A stretch of DNA of 64,000 bases, from NCBI RefSeq assembly GCF_900107255.1, contig NZ_FNPH01000003.1, forward strand, positions 62,001 through 126,000, given 5' to 3'. Shown here in pieces: positions 40,581 to 48,647 of the stretch. Within the stretch, counting starts at the first letter, position 1. Each line of letters starts with the position of its first letter. A program made the translations under genes and the position numbers. The notes under the pieces were generated by a model. That model had not been told where the DNA came from. It worked only from the letters and a program-made list of their open reading frames with translations, and ran no database searches. Source of the DNA: Micromonospora pattaloongensis. Lineage in GTDB: Bacteria; Actinomycetota; Actinomycetes; Mycobacteriales; Micromonosporaceae.

Positions 40581-40691
40581 ATGAGCGTGACTGCACGTAT
40601 GACCAGCTCCTCCGGCGCCGCAGCCGCCGGGATGCTCGTCGTTCGGCGCTACGTCGACTTCCAGCGCACCCGGAGCGCGCTCTGTCGCTAG
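40581..40691 (+). CDS. putative sulfur-responsive leader peptide 1
   Basis: This 36-residue ORF ends RRYVDFQRTRSALCR-stop. The tail matches that of a second small ORF at 46805-46882 (YVD-x-x-R-x-x-SALC) and the short leader peptides known upstream of actinobacterial sulfur genes. The cysteine codon near the stop lets a ribosome stall when Cys-tRNA is scarce. TATGTT at 40569-40574 would place the transcript start at or near the ATG, so the mRNA may be leaderless; a 19-residue version from ATG 40632 is possible. A GC-rich hairpin follows before the winged-helix regulator gene. Confidence 0.65.
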   Translation: MSVTARMTSSSGAAAAGMLVVRRYVDFQRTRSALCR

Positions 40692-40705
40692 GCGAGGCCC
40701 TCCCC

Positions 40706-40722
40706 CGGCGCGTCCCGCGCCG
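40706..40722 (+). promoter_or_regulatory. attenuator-like hairpin after leader peptide 1
   Basis: CGGCGCG and CGCGCCG form a 7-bp GC stem around a 3-base loop, 15 bases after the leader stop codon and 60 bases before the regulator start. Its position suits attenuation controlled by leader translation; no U tract follows. Confidence 0.4.
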
Positions 40723-40782
40723 CGGAGGACACGTGAATGGTTGATCACCGTCCGCTTCCTACGCCCCATGCCGGAGTCCACC

Positions 40783-41382
40783 ATGACACTTGTGCCTGAT
40801 GTCCTGCGCCTGCCCAGTCAGGGTGTGTACCCACCCGATCGCGAGCTCCGCCTGACGATCACGGTTCACCTCCGGGTTGACGGTGCCGCCCCTGACGGGA
40901 AGGCCCTGTTGCGACAGGTGGTCGAGCAGATCTCGGCCATCGGCACCCCCGGCCGGCCGGGCCACCTCGGGCCCGCCCGCTCCGACATCCCCGACGGTCC
41001 GGATGCTGTCCATATCTATCCTGATGCCCGAACTGTTACCCGGGGTGGCGTGCCGGTCGAGCTGTGCCGGCGGGAGTTCGGCCTGTTGCTGTTCCTCGCC
41101 GAGCACCCCGGCCGCGTGTTCACCCGCACCCAACTCTTGGACGCCGTGTGGAACCAGCCGTTCACGGGGCCGCGTACGATCGATGTCCACATTCGACGGC
41201 TACGGCACAAGCTCGGTACCCAACCGCCGTTAATCACCACGGTGCACGGTGTCGGTTACCGGCTCGCGGCCGACGCGTCCGTCGCCGTGGTGCGCGCCGG
41301 GCACGACGAGAACGGTGGCGCCAGCGTCTCCGTCGCGGCCCGGCGGCCCGCCCCCGGTTCCGCTCCTTCGAGGGCGGCCTGA
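40783..41382 (+). CDS. orphan OmpR/PhoB-type winged-helix regulator
   Basis: The 199-residue protein starts at ATG 40783, set by GGAG 6 bases upstream. The first 90 residues have no receiver domain, so it is not a normal response regulator. Residues about 90-165 are a trans_reg_C domain: VELCRREFGLLLFLAEHPGRVFTR, LLDAVWNQPF, TIDVHIRRLRHKLG and VHGVGYRL. It is encoded behind a sulfur-type leader peptide and converges on the sulfate transporter genes, so it probably controls sulfur genes. The signal it senses is not visible. Confidence 0.82.
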   Translation: MTLVPDVLRLPSQGVYPPDRELRLTITVHLRVDGAAPDGKALLRQVVEQISAIGTPGRPGHLGPARSDIPDGPDAVHIYPDARTVTRGGVPVELCRREFGLLLFLAEHPGRVFTRTQLLDAVWNQPFTGPRTIDVHIRRLRHKLGTQPPLITTVHGVGYRLAADASVAVVRAGHDENGGASVSVAARRPAPGSAPSRAA

Positions 41383-41387
41383 GCACC

Positions 41388-41428
41388 CGCGGGCCACGCC
41401 AGGACATGCAGTCCTGCCGTGGCCCGCG
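41388..41428. terminator. bidirectional hairpin between the winged-helix gene and cysA
   Basis: An inverted repeat of 17 pairs with one internal mismatch (outer CGCGGGCCACG/CGTGGCCCGCG, inner CAGGAC/GTCCTG, loop ATGCA) lies 6 bases after the regulator stop and 49 bases after the cysA stop on the other strand. Confidence 0.85.
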
Positions 41429-41476
41429 CTTTCCGCGACCGGGAGACGGCGCCCTTCCCCAGCCAGCACCATCACA

Positions 41477-42487
41477 TCAGTGGGAGGCGGCGAGGCTCGG
41501 CGAGGTCGATGAGGGTTGATCGGTGGTTGCAACCGCGGTGGTGGGGCTGTTCGGCGCGATCCTCAGGTGTACCGCGGCGTCGTTGCGCAGGCCCAGGGCC
41601 AGGAACTCGTTGCGGGTGAGGGTCACGGTGACGACCTGACCGGTGATGGTGGTGACCTCGACGCGGATCTCGAAGCCGACCCGGGTGATCCGGGTGGCCC
41701 GGCCGGCGACGGTCGACGGTTCCGGCCGGGTGTGGATCTGCAGGTCGTGCGGGCGGACCAGTTGGTCGTCGAGCTGGGTGACCGGGCCGAGGAAGCGCAT
41801 GACGAACTCGTTGGCCGGGCGGTCGTACAGGTCGTCCGGCGAACCGGTCTGCTCCACACGCCCGTCGTTGATCACCACGATCTCGTCGGCGACCTCCAGG
41901 GCCTCCGCCTGGTCGTGGGTGACGAAAACGGTGGTCACGTGCACCTCGTCGTGCAGCCGGCGCAGCCAGTCCCGCAGCTCCTTGCGAACCTTGGCGTCGA
42001 GGGCACCGAACGGCTCGTCGAGCAGCAGCACCGTCGGCTCGACGGCCAGCGCCCGGGCCAGCGCCATGCGCTGGCGCTGCCCGCCGGAGAGCTGTGCCGG
42101 CAGCCGCTCGCCGAACTGCTGCAGGTGCACCAGCGCGAGCAGCTCGTCGACCCGGCGGTCGATCTCGTCCTTGGGCCGCTTGCGGATCTCCAGCCCGAAG
42201 GCCACGTTGCGGCGCACCGACAGGTGCTTGAACGCCGCGTAGTGCTGGAACACGAAGCCGACGTTGCGCTTCTGTGGCGGAAGGCGGGTCGCGTCGACAC
42301 CGTCGATCTCGATCCGTCCGGTGTCGGCGTGTTCCAGCCCGGCGATGATGCGCAGCAGCGTGGACTTGCCACCACCCGAGGGGCCGAGCAGGGCCGTGAG
42401 CCGGCCGGACGGGATGCTCACCGACACGTTGTCCAGCGCGACGAAGTCTCCGAAACGCTTGCCGACGTGGGAAATCTCGATGCTCAA
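41477..42487 (-). CDS. cysA: sulfate/thiosulfate ABC transporter ATP-binding protein
   Basis: The 336-residue ATPase powers sulfate import. Walker A is GPSGGGKST, the Q-loop is FVFQHYAAF, the ABC signature is [15 protein letters not shown], and Walker B is [11 protein letters not shown]. The C-terminal TOBE-like domain after residue 240 and the CysA-specific [11 protein letters not shown] and [12 protein letters not shown] segments favour sulfate specificity. It overlaps cysW by 4 bases in the sulfate operon. Confidence 0.93.
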   Translation of the reverse strand: MSIEISHVGKRFGDFVALDNVSVSIPSGRLTALLGPSGGGKSTLLRIIAGLEHADTGRIEIDGVDATRLPPQKRNVGFVFQHYAAFKHLSVRRNVAFGLEIRKRPKDEIDRRVDELLALVHLQQFGERLPAQLSGGQRQRMALARALAVEPTVLLLDEPFGALDAKVRKELRDWLRRLHDEVHVTTVFVTHDQAEALEVADEIVVINDGRVEQTGSPDDLYDRPANEFVMRFLGPVTQLDDQLVRPHDLQIHTRPEPSTVAGRATRITRVGFEIRVEVTTITGQVVTVTLTRNEFLALGLRNDAAVHLRIAPNSPTTAVATTDQPSSTSPSLAASH

Positions 42488-43320
42488 CGCTCTTCCTTCG
42501 GCCTGAGAACGGATACGACGATGATGCAGGCCACGGCGACGAGGGCGAGGAGAAAGGCGGTGGCGTACGCGCCGGCCTTGTCGAAGTTCAGGTACTTCTC
42601 CTCGACCACGAGCGTGGACGTACGGGTTTCACCGAGCACGTTGCCGGACACGACCTTGACCGCACCGAACTCACCGAGCGAACGGGCGAGGCTCAACACG
42701 ACTCCGTAGATCACGCCCCACTTGATGGACGGCAGCGTGATCCGCCGGAACGTCTGCAGCGCGTTGGCGCCGAGGCTGCGCGCGGCCTGCTCCTGCTCGT
42801 CGCCGAGCTCCTGCAGAACCGGCACGACTTCCCGGATGACGAGCGGCAGCGCCACGAAAACGGTGGCCAGCACCATGCCCGGCACGGCGAAGATGATCTG
42901 CAGACCGGCCGCTTCGAGGGTCGGGCCGAACCAGCCGTCCCGGCCACCGTAGACCAGGACCAGGGCAAGGCCGACGACGATGGGCGAGACCGACAGCGGC
43001 ATGTCGAGCAGCACGTTGAGCGCCCGTTTGCCGGGGAAATGGTACCGGACCAGCAGCAGCGAGATCCCGACACCGAACACCGTATTGATGACCACGGCGG
43101 TCACCGCGATGACCACGGTGAGTCGCAGCGCGTGGACCACGTCGGGGTCGGTGAGGACGTCGGCGAGACTGGCGAACCCGTCGGCGAAGGTGTTGCGCCC
43201 CACCAGGTACAACGGCCAGGCCACCAGGAAGAACAGGTACGCCGTCACCACGAGCCGCAGGACGTACCGGCCCGGTCGGCGGCCGATGGGCGTACGGGCG
43301 AGGGTGGATCGGTCAGCCAC
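42484..43320 (-). CDS. cysW: sulfate ABC transporter permease CysW
   Basis: The 278-residue inner-membrane protein has six predicted helices and the permease loop [26 protein letters not shown] (EAA motif), which contacts Cys[16 protein letters not shown] and [14 protein letters not shown] are typical of CysW. It overlaps cysT by 8 bases and cysA by 4, so the three are translationally coupled. Confidence 0.93.
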   Translation of the reverse strand: MADRSTLARTPIGRRPGRYVLRLVVTAYLFFLVAWPLYLVGRNTFADGFASLADVLTDPDVVHALRLTVVIAVTAVVINTVFGVGISLLLVRYHFPGKRALNVLLDMPLSVSPIVVGLALVLVYGGRDGWFGPTLEAAGLQIIFAVPGMVLATVFVALPLVIREVVPVLQELGDEQEQAARSLGANALQTFRRITLPSIKWGVIYGVVLSLARSLGEFGAVKVVSGNVLGETRTSTLVVEEKYLNFDKAGAYATAFLLALVAVACIIVVSVLRPKEER

Positions 43321-44161
43321 GGCGCATCACCCTCCGCTGGATGACGTCGAGCACGACGATGACGGCCAACGAGATCGCCAGCAGCACCACCGCGACCGCG
43401 GCCGCACTGTCGGGGTTGTCGTTCTCGATGCTGGACAGGATCCGCACCGAGGCAACCTCCGTACGCATCGGCAGATTGCCGGAGAGCAGGACCAGCGAGC
43501 CGTACTCACCGACCGCCCGGGCGAACGACAACGCCGCACCGGCGGCGATGGCCGGGGTGACGCTGGGCAGGATGATCCGCCGGAACGTCGTGTACCGGCC
43601 GGCCCCCAGCGACGCCGCCGCCTCCTCGGCCTGCGGGTCGAGTTCGGCCAGCACCGGCTGCACCGTACGCACGACGAACGGCAAGGTGACGAAGAGGAAG
43701 GCGAGGAAGACCGCGATCCGGGTGTTGGCGATGTTGACGCCCAGCGGGCTGTTCGGGCCGTACAGCGATAGCAGCACCAGGCCAGCGACGATCGTGGGCA
43801 GCGCGAACGGGACGTCGATGAGGACCTCGAGCGCACGCTTGCCGAAGAAGCGGTCGCGCACCAACACCCAGGCGATCAGGGTACCCATGACGATGTTGAC
43901 CAGCGTGACGAGTAGCGCGGTGCCCACGGTCAGCCGGATGGTGGCGGAGGTCTGCGCGTCCGTGACCGCCTGCCAGAACCCGTCCCACCCGCCCCCGGAG
44001 GCGGTCACCGCCACAGCGGACAGCGGGATCAGCACCAGCAGGCTGAACCACAGCGTCGCCACGCCGAGACCCAGGCCGGAGGCCCGGGTCAGCGGCAGGC
44101 CGGTCCGGGCCGGCCGGCGGTTGCCCGCCGGCCGGCCCGGGACCAGCGTCGTCGACGTCAC
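43313..44161 (-). CDS. cysT: sulfate ABC transporter permease CysT
   Basis: The 282-residue partner of CysW starts at GTG 44161, which overlaps the binding-protein stop (GTGA). Six membrane helices are visible, with the EAA loop EEAAASLGAGRYTTFRRIILPSVTP and the CysT-type RAVGEYGSLVLLSGN. A longer in-frame reading upstream lies inside the binding-protein gene and is not real. Confidence 0.93.
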   Translation of the reverse strand: MTSTTLVPGRPAGNRRPARTGLPLTRASGLGLGVATLWFSLLVLIPLSAVAVTASGGGWDGFWQAVTDAQTSATIRLTVGTALLVTLVNIVMGTLIAWVLVRDRFFGKRALEVLIDVPFALPTIVAGLVLLSLYGPNSPLGVNIANTRIAVFLAFLFVTLPFVVRTVQPVLAELDPQAEEAAASLGAGRYTTFRRIILPSVTPAIAAGAALSFARAVGEYGSLVLLSGNLPMRTEVASVRILSSIENDNPDSAAAVAVVLLAISLAVIVVLDVIQRRVMRRG

Positions 44162-45177
44162 TTGGCCTTCCCGGACGCCGCGATGACCTTGGTGACGATG
44201 CCGTCGCTCTCGTCGAAGAACTTCTTGGACAGCGCCGACCAACTCTCGAAGTCGTTCTCGACCGTCAGCAGCTTCTTCGGGGTGGGGAACGGGTTGTTCG
44301 GGTCGAGGGCACCCTTGACGCCGGTCGTGTCGACGCCGTCGATGATCGGCCGGAACCCGGCGAGGGCGAACTGCCGCTGGCCCTGCGGGCCGAGCACGAA
44401 GTCGAGCCATTCCTTCGCCTTCGGGTCGGCGTTCTTGAGAATCGCGCCCGGGTTCTCGATCACCAGGGTGGTCGCGGGCAGCACCCAGTCCAGTTCCTCA
44501 CCCTTCTGTCGCGCGAGGATCGTCTCGTTCTCGTAGGCGAGCAGGACGTCACCGGTACCGCCGAGGAAGGTGGTGGTGGCGTCGCGGCCGCTGTTGGGCA
44601 GCGACACCACATTGGCGAAGAGCTTGGTGAGGAACTCCTCGGCCTGGGCGTCGGTTCCGCCGTTGCCGGCGATGTGCCCCCACGCGGCCAGGGCGTTCCA
44701 CCGGGCGGAGCCGGAGGAGGCGGGGTTCGGCGTGACAATCCCGATGCCCGGCTTGATCAGGTCGTCCCAGCCCTGGATGTTCTTCGGGTTGCCCCTGCGT
44801 ACGGCGAGGACCACGACCGAGGAGGAGACGATGCCCTTGTTCGGGCCGTCGTCCCAGCTCTGGTCGACCAGCCCGGCGTCGACCAGCCGGGTCACGTCGC
44901 TGGTCACCGAGAAATGGACGTAGTCGGCCTTCAGGCCGGCCACCACGGCGCGACTCTGGTCCCCGGAAGCACCGTACGAGGTCTTGAACCTGACGCCCTT
45001 GCCCGCATCGGTCTTGGCCCACTCCGCGGCGATCGCCTTGTTCGCCGCCTCGGGCACCGCGAAACCCACGACGTTCAGCGTCGTGCCCTGTCCCGCCGCG
45101 TGCCCACCTCCACACGCCGACACCGCCAAACCGGCGACGAGCGCGACCACGGCGGTGAATCGATATCTGTTCCTCAC
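44158..45177 (-). CDS. sulfate-binding lipoprotein
   Basis: The 339-residue protein starts at GTG 45177 behind GGAGA. The lipobox LAVSAC-GGG shows a lipid-anchored extracytoplasmic protein. The mature part has the sulfate-binding family pattern TTLNVVGFAVPEAANKAI, KTSYGASGDQSRAVVAGLKADY and NPKNIQGWDDLIKPGIGIVTPNPASSGSARWN (in short segments). It delivers sulfate to CysT/CysW. Its start overlaps the Rrf2 stop by 4 bases (GTGA), so it was evolved as a coupled pair with the regulator. Confidence 0.93.
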   Translation of the reverse strand: MRNRYRFTAVVALVAGLAVSACGGGHAAGQGTTLNVVGFAVPEAANKAIAAEWAKTDAGKGVRFKTSYGASGDQSRAVVAGLKADYVHFSVTSDVTRLVDAGLVDQSWDDGPNKGIVSSSVVVLAVRRGNPKNIQGWDDLIKPGIGIVTPNPASSGSARWNALAAWGHIAGNGGTDAQAEEFLTKLFANVVSLPNSGRDATTTFLGGTGDVLLAYENETILARQKGEELDWVLPATTLVIENPGAILKNADPKAKEWLDFVLGPQGQRQFALAGFRPIIDGVDTTGVKGALDPNNPFPTPKKLLTVENDFESWSALSKKFFDESDGIVTKVIAASGKAK

Positions 45178-45660
45178 GGGGTCTCCATCCTTCTTCGCGA
45201 CGCGTACGCACGGGGTGACGTTGCACGCGGCACCTGCTGATCTCGGTCGTCCGGCGGCCAGTCGGGGCTCAACAGGTCGGCGAGGCTGGCACCGTCGACG
45301 ACCTCCTCGACGGCCCGGTGGACCGACCGCCAGACCTCGCTGAGCCCGCCGGCGACACCCTGATACGACGTGGCGGTGATGGGCTGTCCGCGCACCGCGG
45401 TAATCGCCCCCGACGGTGGCCCGCAGGACGTCGCCCACGGTGATCTCCTCCGGCAGGCGAGTCAGGCGGTAACCACCGTCAGCGCCGCGGAGGCTGTCCA
45501 CCAGGTCGGCTCGACGCAGGTCGAGCAGGATGTCCCGCAGGAACGGATGCGGGATGCCCTGGCTCGCAGCCAGTGCGGCACCCTTCACCAGCTCCGGGTG
45601 CCGCGACGCCATCACGAGCATCGCCCGCATGGCGTAGTCCGTGCGCGCCGAGACGTACAG
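45174..45660 (-). pseudogene. Rrf2 family regulator, frameshifted
   Basis: The first part reads YVSARTDYAMRAMLVMASRH, then LRRADLVDSLRGADGGYRL and ITVGDVLRATVGG, a typical Rrf2 DNA-binding domain. An extra G in a five-G run at about 45412-45416 then shifts the frame. Removing it restores AITAVRGQPITATSYQ through VWRSVHRAVEEVVDGASLADLL to the stop at 45174. The full length, about 161 residues, is normal for Rrf2. The expected start falls on CTG 45660 (GGAG 7 bases before); no ATG or GTG is in frame there. The overlap with the sulfate-binding gene shows it belongs to the operon. It could be a true pseudogene, a recoded gene or a sequencing error. Confidence 0.8.
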
Positions 45661-45681
45661 GGCCCCACTCCCGCCTACTCA

Positions 45682-45707
45682 TATTCCCTACTTTGTATAT
45701 AGGAATA
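45682..45707. promoter_or_regulatory. candidate Rrf2 operator/promoter of the sulfate operon
   Basis: An AT-rich island in a GC-rich neighbourhood holds TATTCC (45682-45687) and GGAATA (45702-45707) as inverted repeats, with an inner CCTA/TAGG pair. It lies just before the Rrf2 gene. It recalls boxes of CymR-type Rrf2 regulators of cysteine metabolism; the match is by eye. Confidence 0.5.
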
Positions 45708-45789
45708 CTGGACTAGTGCGGCCCCGTCAAGGCCCGGCCGACTGACCGAACAGGACACTCCCCCTGCACGACGGCGTCCGCGAAGGGCG

Positions 45790-46398
45790 CTAGAGGGTCC
45801 GTACCACCTCGCTGGCGGGCAGGCGCGGCAGCCGCTCACACCACGCGTCCGGGCCCGGGCGTCCGATGTTGAGCAGGAGCAGCACCTCGTGGCGGCCATC
45901 CGGGAAGAACTCCCGCTCGACGGCGGCGGCGTCGAACCCGGCCATCGGGCCGGCGGCCAGCCCCGCCGCGCGGACGCCGACGATGAGGTAGCCGATCTGG
46001 AGGGCGGCGTTGAACCGGGCCTGCGCGGCGCGCTGGCGCCGGTCAGTGAGCCAGTCCTTCGCCTGCGGCCGGTGCGGGAACAACTCGGGCAGCCGCTCGT
46101 GGAAGTCCACGTCGGCGGCGAGCACCGCGGTCAGTGGAGCGCGCTGCGTCTTGGTCCGGTTGCCGGTGGACACGTACGGCAGCAGCCGGGCCCGCGCCTC
46201 GGGCGAGCGCAGCAGCAGCACCCGCAGGGGTTGGCCGTTGAGCGCCGTCGGCCCGTACCGGACGAGGTCGTGGATGGCCGCGACCTCGGCGTCGCTGACC
46301 GGGTCGGCGGTGAAGGTGTTCGGCGTGCGGGCCGCCCGGAACAGCAGATCCTGGGCGGCCCGGTCCAGCGCGAGCAGGTCCGCGGCGGCGACGCTCAC
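45790..46398 (-). CDS. nitroreductase family protein (RutE/HadB-like)
   Basis: The 202-residue flavoprotein starts at GTG 46398. The FMN-binding segment RTPNTFTADPVSD, then LVRYGPTALNGQPLRVLLLRSPEAR and the C-terminal RPGPDAWCERLPRL, place it with the malonic-semialdehyde-reductase-like group of NAD(P)H nitroreductases. It overlaps a flavin reductase fragment by 4 bases (GTGA), so the ancestral operon paired it with a flavin reductase. The lost partner may leave it without its original function. Confidence 0.85.
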   Translation of the reverse strand: MSVAAADLLALDRAAQDLLFRAARTPNTFTADPVSDAEVAAIHDLVRYGPTALNGQPLRVLLLRSPEARARLLPYVSTGNRTKTQRAPLTAVLAADVDFHERLPELFPHRPQAKDWLTDRRQRAAQARFNAALQIGYLIVGVRAAGLAAGPMAGFDAAAVEREFFPDGRHEVLLLLNIGRPGPDAWCERLPRLPASEVVRTL

Positions 46399-46521
46399 TC
46401 GGCCACCGCCGGCTCGGCCGTCGTATACGCGCCCCGGTGGTACACCAGCGGGTCCCCGTCGACGCCGGCACCGAGCGCGAGGGGCTCGGCGATCACGACG
46501 GTGTGGTCGCCGGCCGGGACA
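46395..46521 (-). pseudogene. flavin reductase gene fragment (3' end)
   Basis: The frame gives PAGDHTVVIAEPLALGAG, VDGDPLVYHRGAY and a stop that overlaps the nitroreductase start. This is the C-terminal segment of flavin-reductase-domain enzymes; at least 110 N-terminal residues are missing. Its 5' side is joined to the signal-peptide fragment of another gene. Confidence 0.8.
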
Positions 46522-46594
46522 CGGCGGCGGTGAGGGCAAGGGCGCTCGCGGCGGCGGCGAGGGTACGCAGGACGGCACGACGGAATGAAGACAT
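46493..46594 (-). pseudogene. signal-peptide fragment of a lost secreted protein
   Basis: ATG 46594 behind AGGAG opens MSSFRRAVLRTLAAAASALA followed by LTAAVS, a standard export signal. It then runs out of frame into the flavin reductase remnant and stops after 33 residues. It is the intact start of a secreted or lipid-anchored protein whose body has been deleted. Confidence 0.6.
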
Positions 46595-46804
46595 GGCGAA
46601 GCTCCTGGGTCTGTCCACGACGCGGTGGAAGAGGTCCCCGACGACGGGGGCGCGAGGGCACGCCGCTCCGCAGTGAGCGGACGAGCGGTGGAAGTGCGGC
46701 GAGGGACACCGACCTGTGGACCGGCCGGCTCGACGCCGGGGCTGGCAGGCGGTTCAGTCGGCCTGCAGCCGGGCCATCAGGTAAGGCGGCGCGGCCAGAT
46801 CAGC

Positions 46805-46882
46805 TCAACAGAGCGCGCTCGCGTGCCGGACCAGGTCGACGTACACGCGAGCGGTAAGGAGAAGCCCGTCCCGCTGCGACAT
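46805..46882 (-). CDS. putative sulfur-responsive leader peptide 2
   Basis: This 25-residue ORF ends RVYVDLVRHASALC directly at TGA. The tail matches leader peptide 1 (YVD-x-x-R-x-x-SALC), in a different neighbourhood and on the opposite strand. The last codon is cysteine. A promoter (46890-46918) places the transcript start at or next to the ATG, so the mRNA would be leaderless. It precedes the damaged signal-peptide/flavin reductase/nitroreductase unit by 210 bases. Several GC-rich inverted repeats, such as CCGCTC/GAGCGG, lie in that gap. Confidence 0.65.
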   Translation of the reverse strand: MSQRDGLLLTARVYVDLVRHASALC

Positions 46883-46889
46883 GCGCCCA

Positions 46890-46918
46890 TGCTGACAGCG
46901 TGCGTTGCACCCGGTCAA
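46890..46918 (-). promoter_or_regulatory. promoter of leader peptide 2
   Basis: Minus-strand TTGACC (46918-46913) and TCAGCA (46895-46890) are spaced 17 bases apart, a good housekeeping promoter. The expected start of transcription is at 46883-46884, one or two bases from the ATG. Confidence 0.5.
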
Positions 46919-47138
46919 CGGTCTTCCAAAAGCGTTCACGGTCCCGAAACAACCACCTGAGATACAGGTTTCTTGCCGTCCCACAAGTCAGCCGAGCGTC
47001 GAGTGGTGCCGAGACGGGCGGGATCTCGGACGGTGCCTCACCTTGTGTCGTCTGGCGCTGTCCGCCGGCACCCGTCCCGGGGTCGCGCTACATCACGCCC
47101 AGACCAGCCGAAACCCACGATGAAAAACGCTCAGTAGG
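46919..47138. other. intergenic stretch without a supported gene
   Basis: Upstream of the leader-peptide promoter no ORF with coding character, repeat or RNA gene was recognised. Codon pattern and GC content are irregular, in keeping with the decayed surroundings. Confidence 0.5.
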
Positions 47139-47540
47139 TCAGCGATCAGCTCGGCGTGGCCATACCCCGATCGCCAGTACTGCTGTAGCCGTGGCGGCGC
47201 CGAGTATGAACGGAGTAACGCCGGCATCGAGCATGAACGTGGCCACCATCCCCAACTGTCCGATGAGCAGTGCCGCTGCCAGCCGGATCAGGGCCACAGC
47301 ATATAACCGCCCCACCTCCGATCGGGTCAACTGCCTGCTGACCGGCCGGGCCGCCCCGTAGATGAGTGCGGCCGGTATGGCGCTGCACAGGTAGAACACG
47401 AGGACGGGGGTCCCCCATCCCACCGTGGGCCCTATCGCCAGAACCACCACCAGGCCAAGCTGGAGATAGATGATCACAAACCCGCCCGCCAGCCAGCGAA
47501 GAAAGGTGACGTGGCGGTCAAGCGCGGGGTTGGCGATCAT
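47139..47540 (-). CDS. small four-helix membrane protein of unknown function
   Basis: The 133-residue protein from ATG 47540 (a GTG at 47549 is also possible) has four hydrophobic segments: about 14-36, 44-66, 80-102 and 106-126. It has the size and helix layout of AtpI-like or DUF-type membrane proteins, but no motif was recognised. It is not close to ATP synthase genes. It stands alone between decayed elements. Confidence 0.6.
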   Translation of the reverse strand: MIANPALDRHVTFLRWLAGGFVIIYLQLGLVVVLAIGPTVGWGTPVLVFYLCSAIPAALIYGAARPVSRQLTRSEVGRLYAVALIRLAAALLIGQLGMVATFMLDAGVTPFILGAATATAVLAIGVWPRRADR

Positions 47541-47655
47541 GGCAGGCACTGTAGACGAGGACGGCCGGTGGCGCGGACGACGATCGGGGCCCCTGCCCCG
47601 CCGCTGCCGCCTGTGGGCCCACCGTGTGAGGTCCCCCGTTTTCACGCAGTGGTGG

Positions 47656-47805
47656 TCACCGGGCGGCGGTTGGCATCGGCGCGGTGCTGGTCGAGTCTGG
47701 GTGATCGGCGTGGGTGCGTTGCCAGGCAGTCTCGTATTCGTGGGGCTGAGGTAACCGAGTTCGCGTTGGATACGGCGGGTTTTGTACCAGCCGTAATGGC
47801 AACCG
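47656..47805 (-). mobile_element. IS3-family orfB fragment (3' end), frameshifted
   Basis: The minus strand reads GWYKTRRIQRELGYLSP, the C-terminal integrase segment of IS3-type transposases. One missing C shifts to HEYETAWQRTHADHP and a stop at 47656-47658. The rest of the element is absent. It abuts an oppositely oriented IS5-type remnant. Confidence 0.75.
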
Positions 47806-47814
47806 AGGACGCCC

Positions 47815-48331
47815 GTACCAGCCGATGGCCGTCGAGCCGGGGAACCGAGATCAGCGCCTCCTTGAAGATCATGGCCGCTGCGGGCCTCGCGGTCAGCGTC
47901 ACGACGGCCCGGCGATGCGTCCGGCAAGCCGTCGACCTGCTCGCCGCGCGTGCCAACGACCTGACCGCAGCGATACGGCGCGTCGCCGGGCCCCCGTACG
48001 CGATCCTGGATCGCACCCTGATCCCGATCGACCGGGTCGCGGACCAGAAGCCGTACTACTCCGGAAAGCACAAGCGGCACGGGGTCAACGTGCAGGTCAC
48101 CGCCGACCGCAAGGGACGCCTCATCTGGGCCTCGCCCACTCTGCCCGGCGCCGGGCACGACCGACCGCCGCCCGCACCCACGGCCTGATCAACGCTCTGA
48201 GCAGCGCCAACGTGATGACCTACGCCGCCAAGGCAAACCAAGGCGCCAGCGGCAGCATCCGCACACGGTTCCAACGCCGCCGACACCGGCCCGGACTGTC
48301 CCGACGTCAGACACGCTCACTGATTAGATGA
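47815..48331 (+). mobile_element. IS5-family transposase remnant
   Basis: The frame around 47860-48165 gives ILDRTLIPIDRVADQKPYYS and GKHKRHGVNVQVTADRKGRL, the first DDE region of IS5-type transposases. Near 48160 a lost base shifts the frame to AARTHGLINALSSANVMTYA and FQRRRHRPGLSRRQ. Start, parts of the DDE domain and terminal repeats are missing or mutated, so it cannot be active. Confidence 0.8.
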
Positions 48332-48647
48332 TCGTCGCTGCACGAAGAAGCGAGGCAAGCGCCACCACCGAACCGATCGCCGTGAAGATAATGCCCACAG
48401 CTATGCCGGCTGCTGGATTTCTGCGACCGAGGCCAAAGCCGGTTTCTCTCAGCACCCAGTCCTCAGGTTCCGGCGGATTCCACCCGAAACGACGCCAGAC
48501 GCGAATCGCGCGATGTATCTCAGCCGCGCCATACCCCGCAAAAAGAAGACCTCCGAGCACACCGAGCCGTGGGTACTCACCATCGCTTCGCGATGCGTAA
48601 TTAACCACCTCGCCATAAGACCCATACACCTTGAGCATCACATCCAT
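48324..48647 (-). CDS. small membrane protein of unknown function
   Basis: The 107-residue protein starts at ATG 48647 behind a strong GGAGGTCGAA site. Two hydrophobic segments (about 27-45 and 78-102) flank a loop RRFGWNPPEPEDWVLRETG. No family was recognised. The good ribosome site and codon pattern support a real gene. Its end overlaps the IS5 remnant by a few bases. Confidence 0.6.
   Translation of the reverse strand: MDVMLKVYGSYGEVVNYASRSDGEYPRLGVLGGLLFAGYGAAEIHRAIRVWRRFGWNPPEPEDWVLRETGFGLGRRNPAAGIAVGIIFTAIGSVVALASLLRAATII

Noticed and set aside
44158-45630. Single 490-residue Rrf2-sulfate-binding fusion protein
   Set aside because: The middle is out-of-frame nonsense produced by the extra G in the Rrf2 gene. 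The binding protein has its own ribosome site, GTG start and lipoprotein signal.
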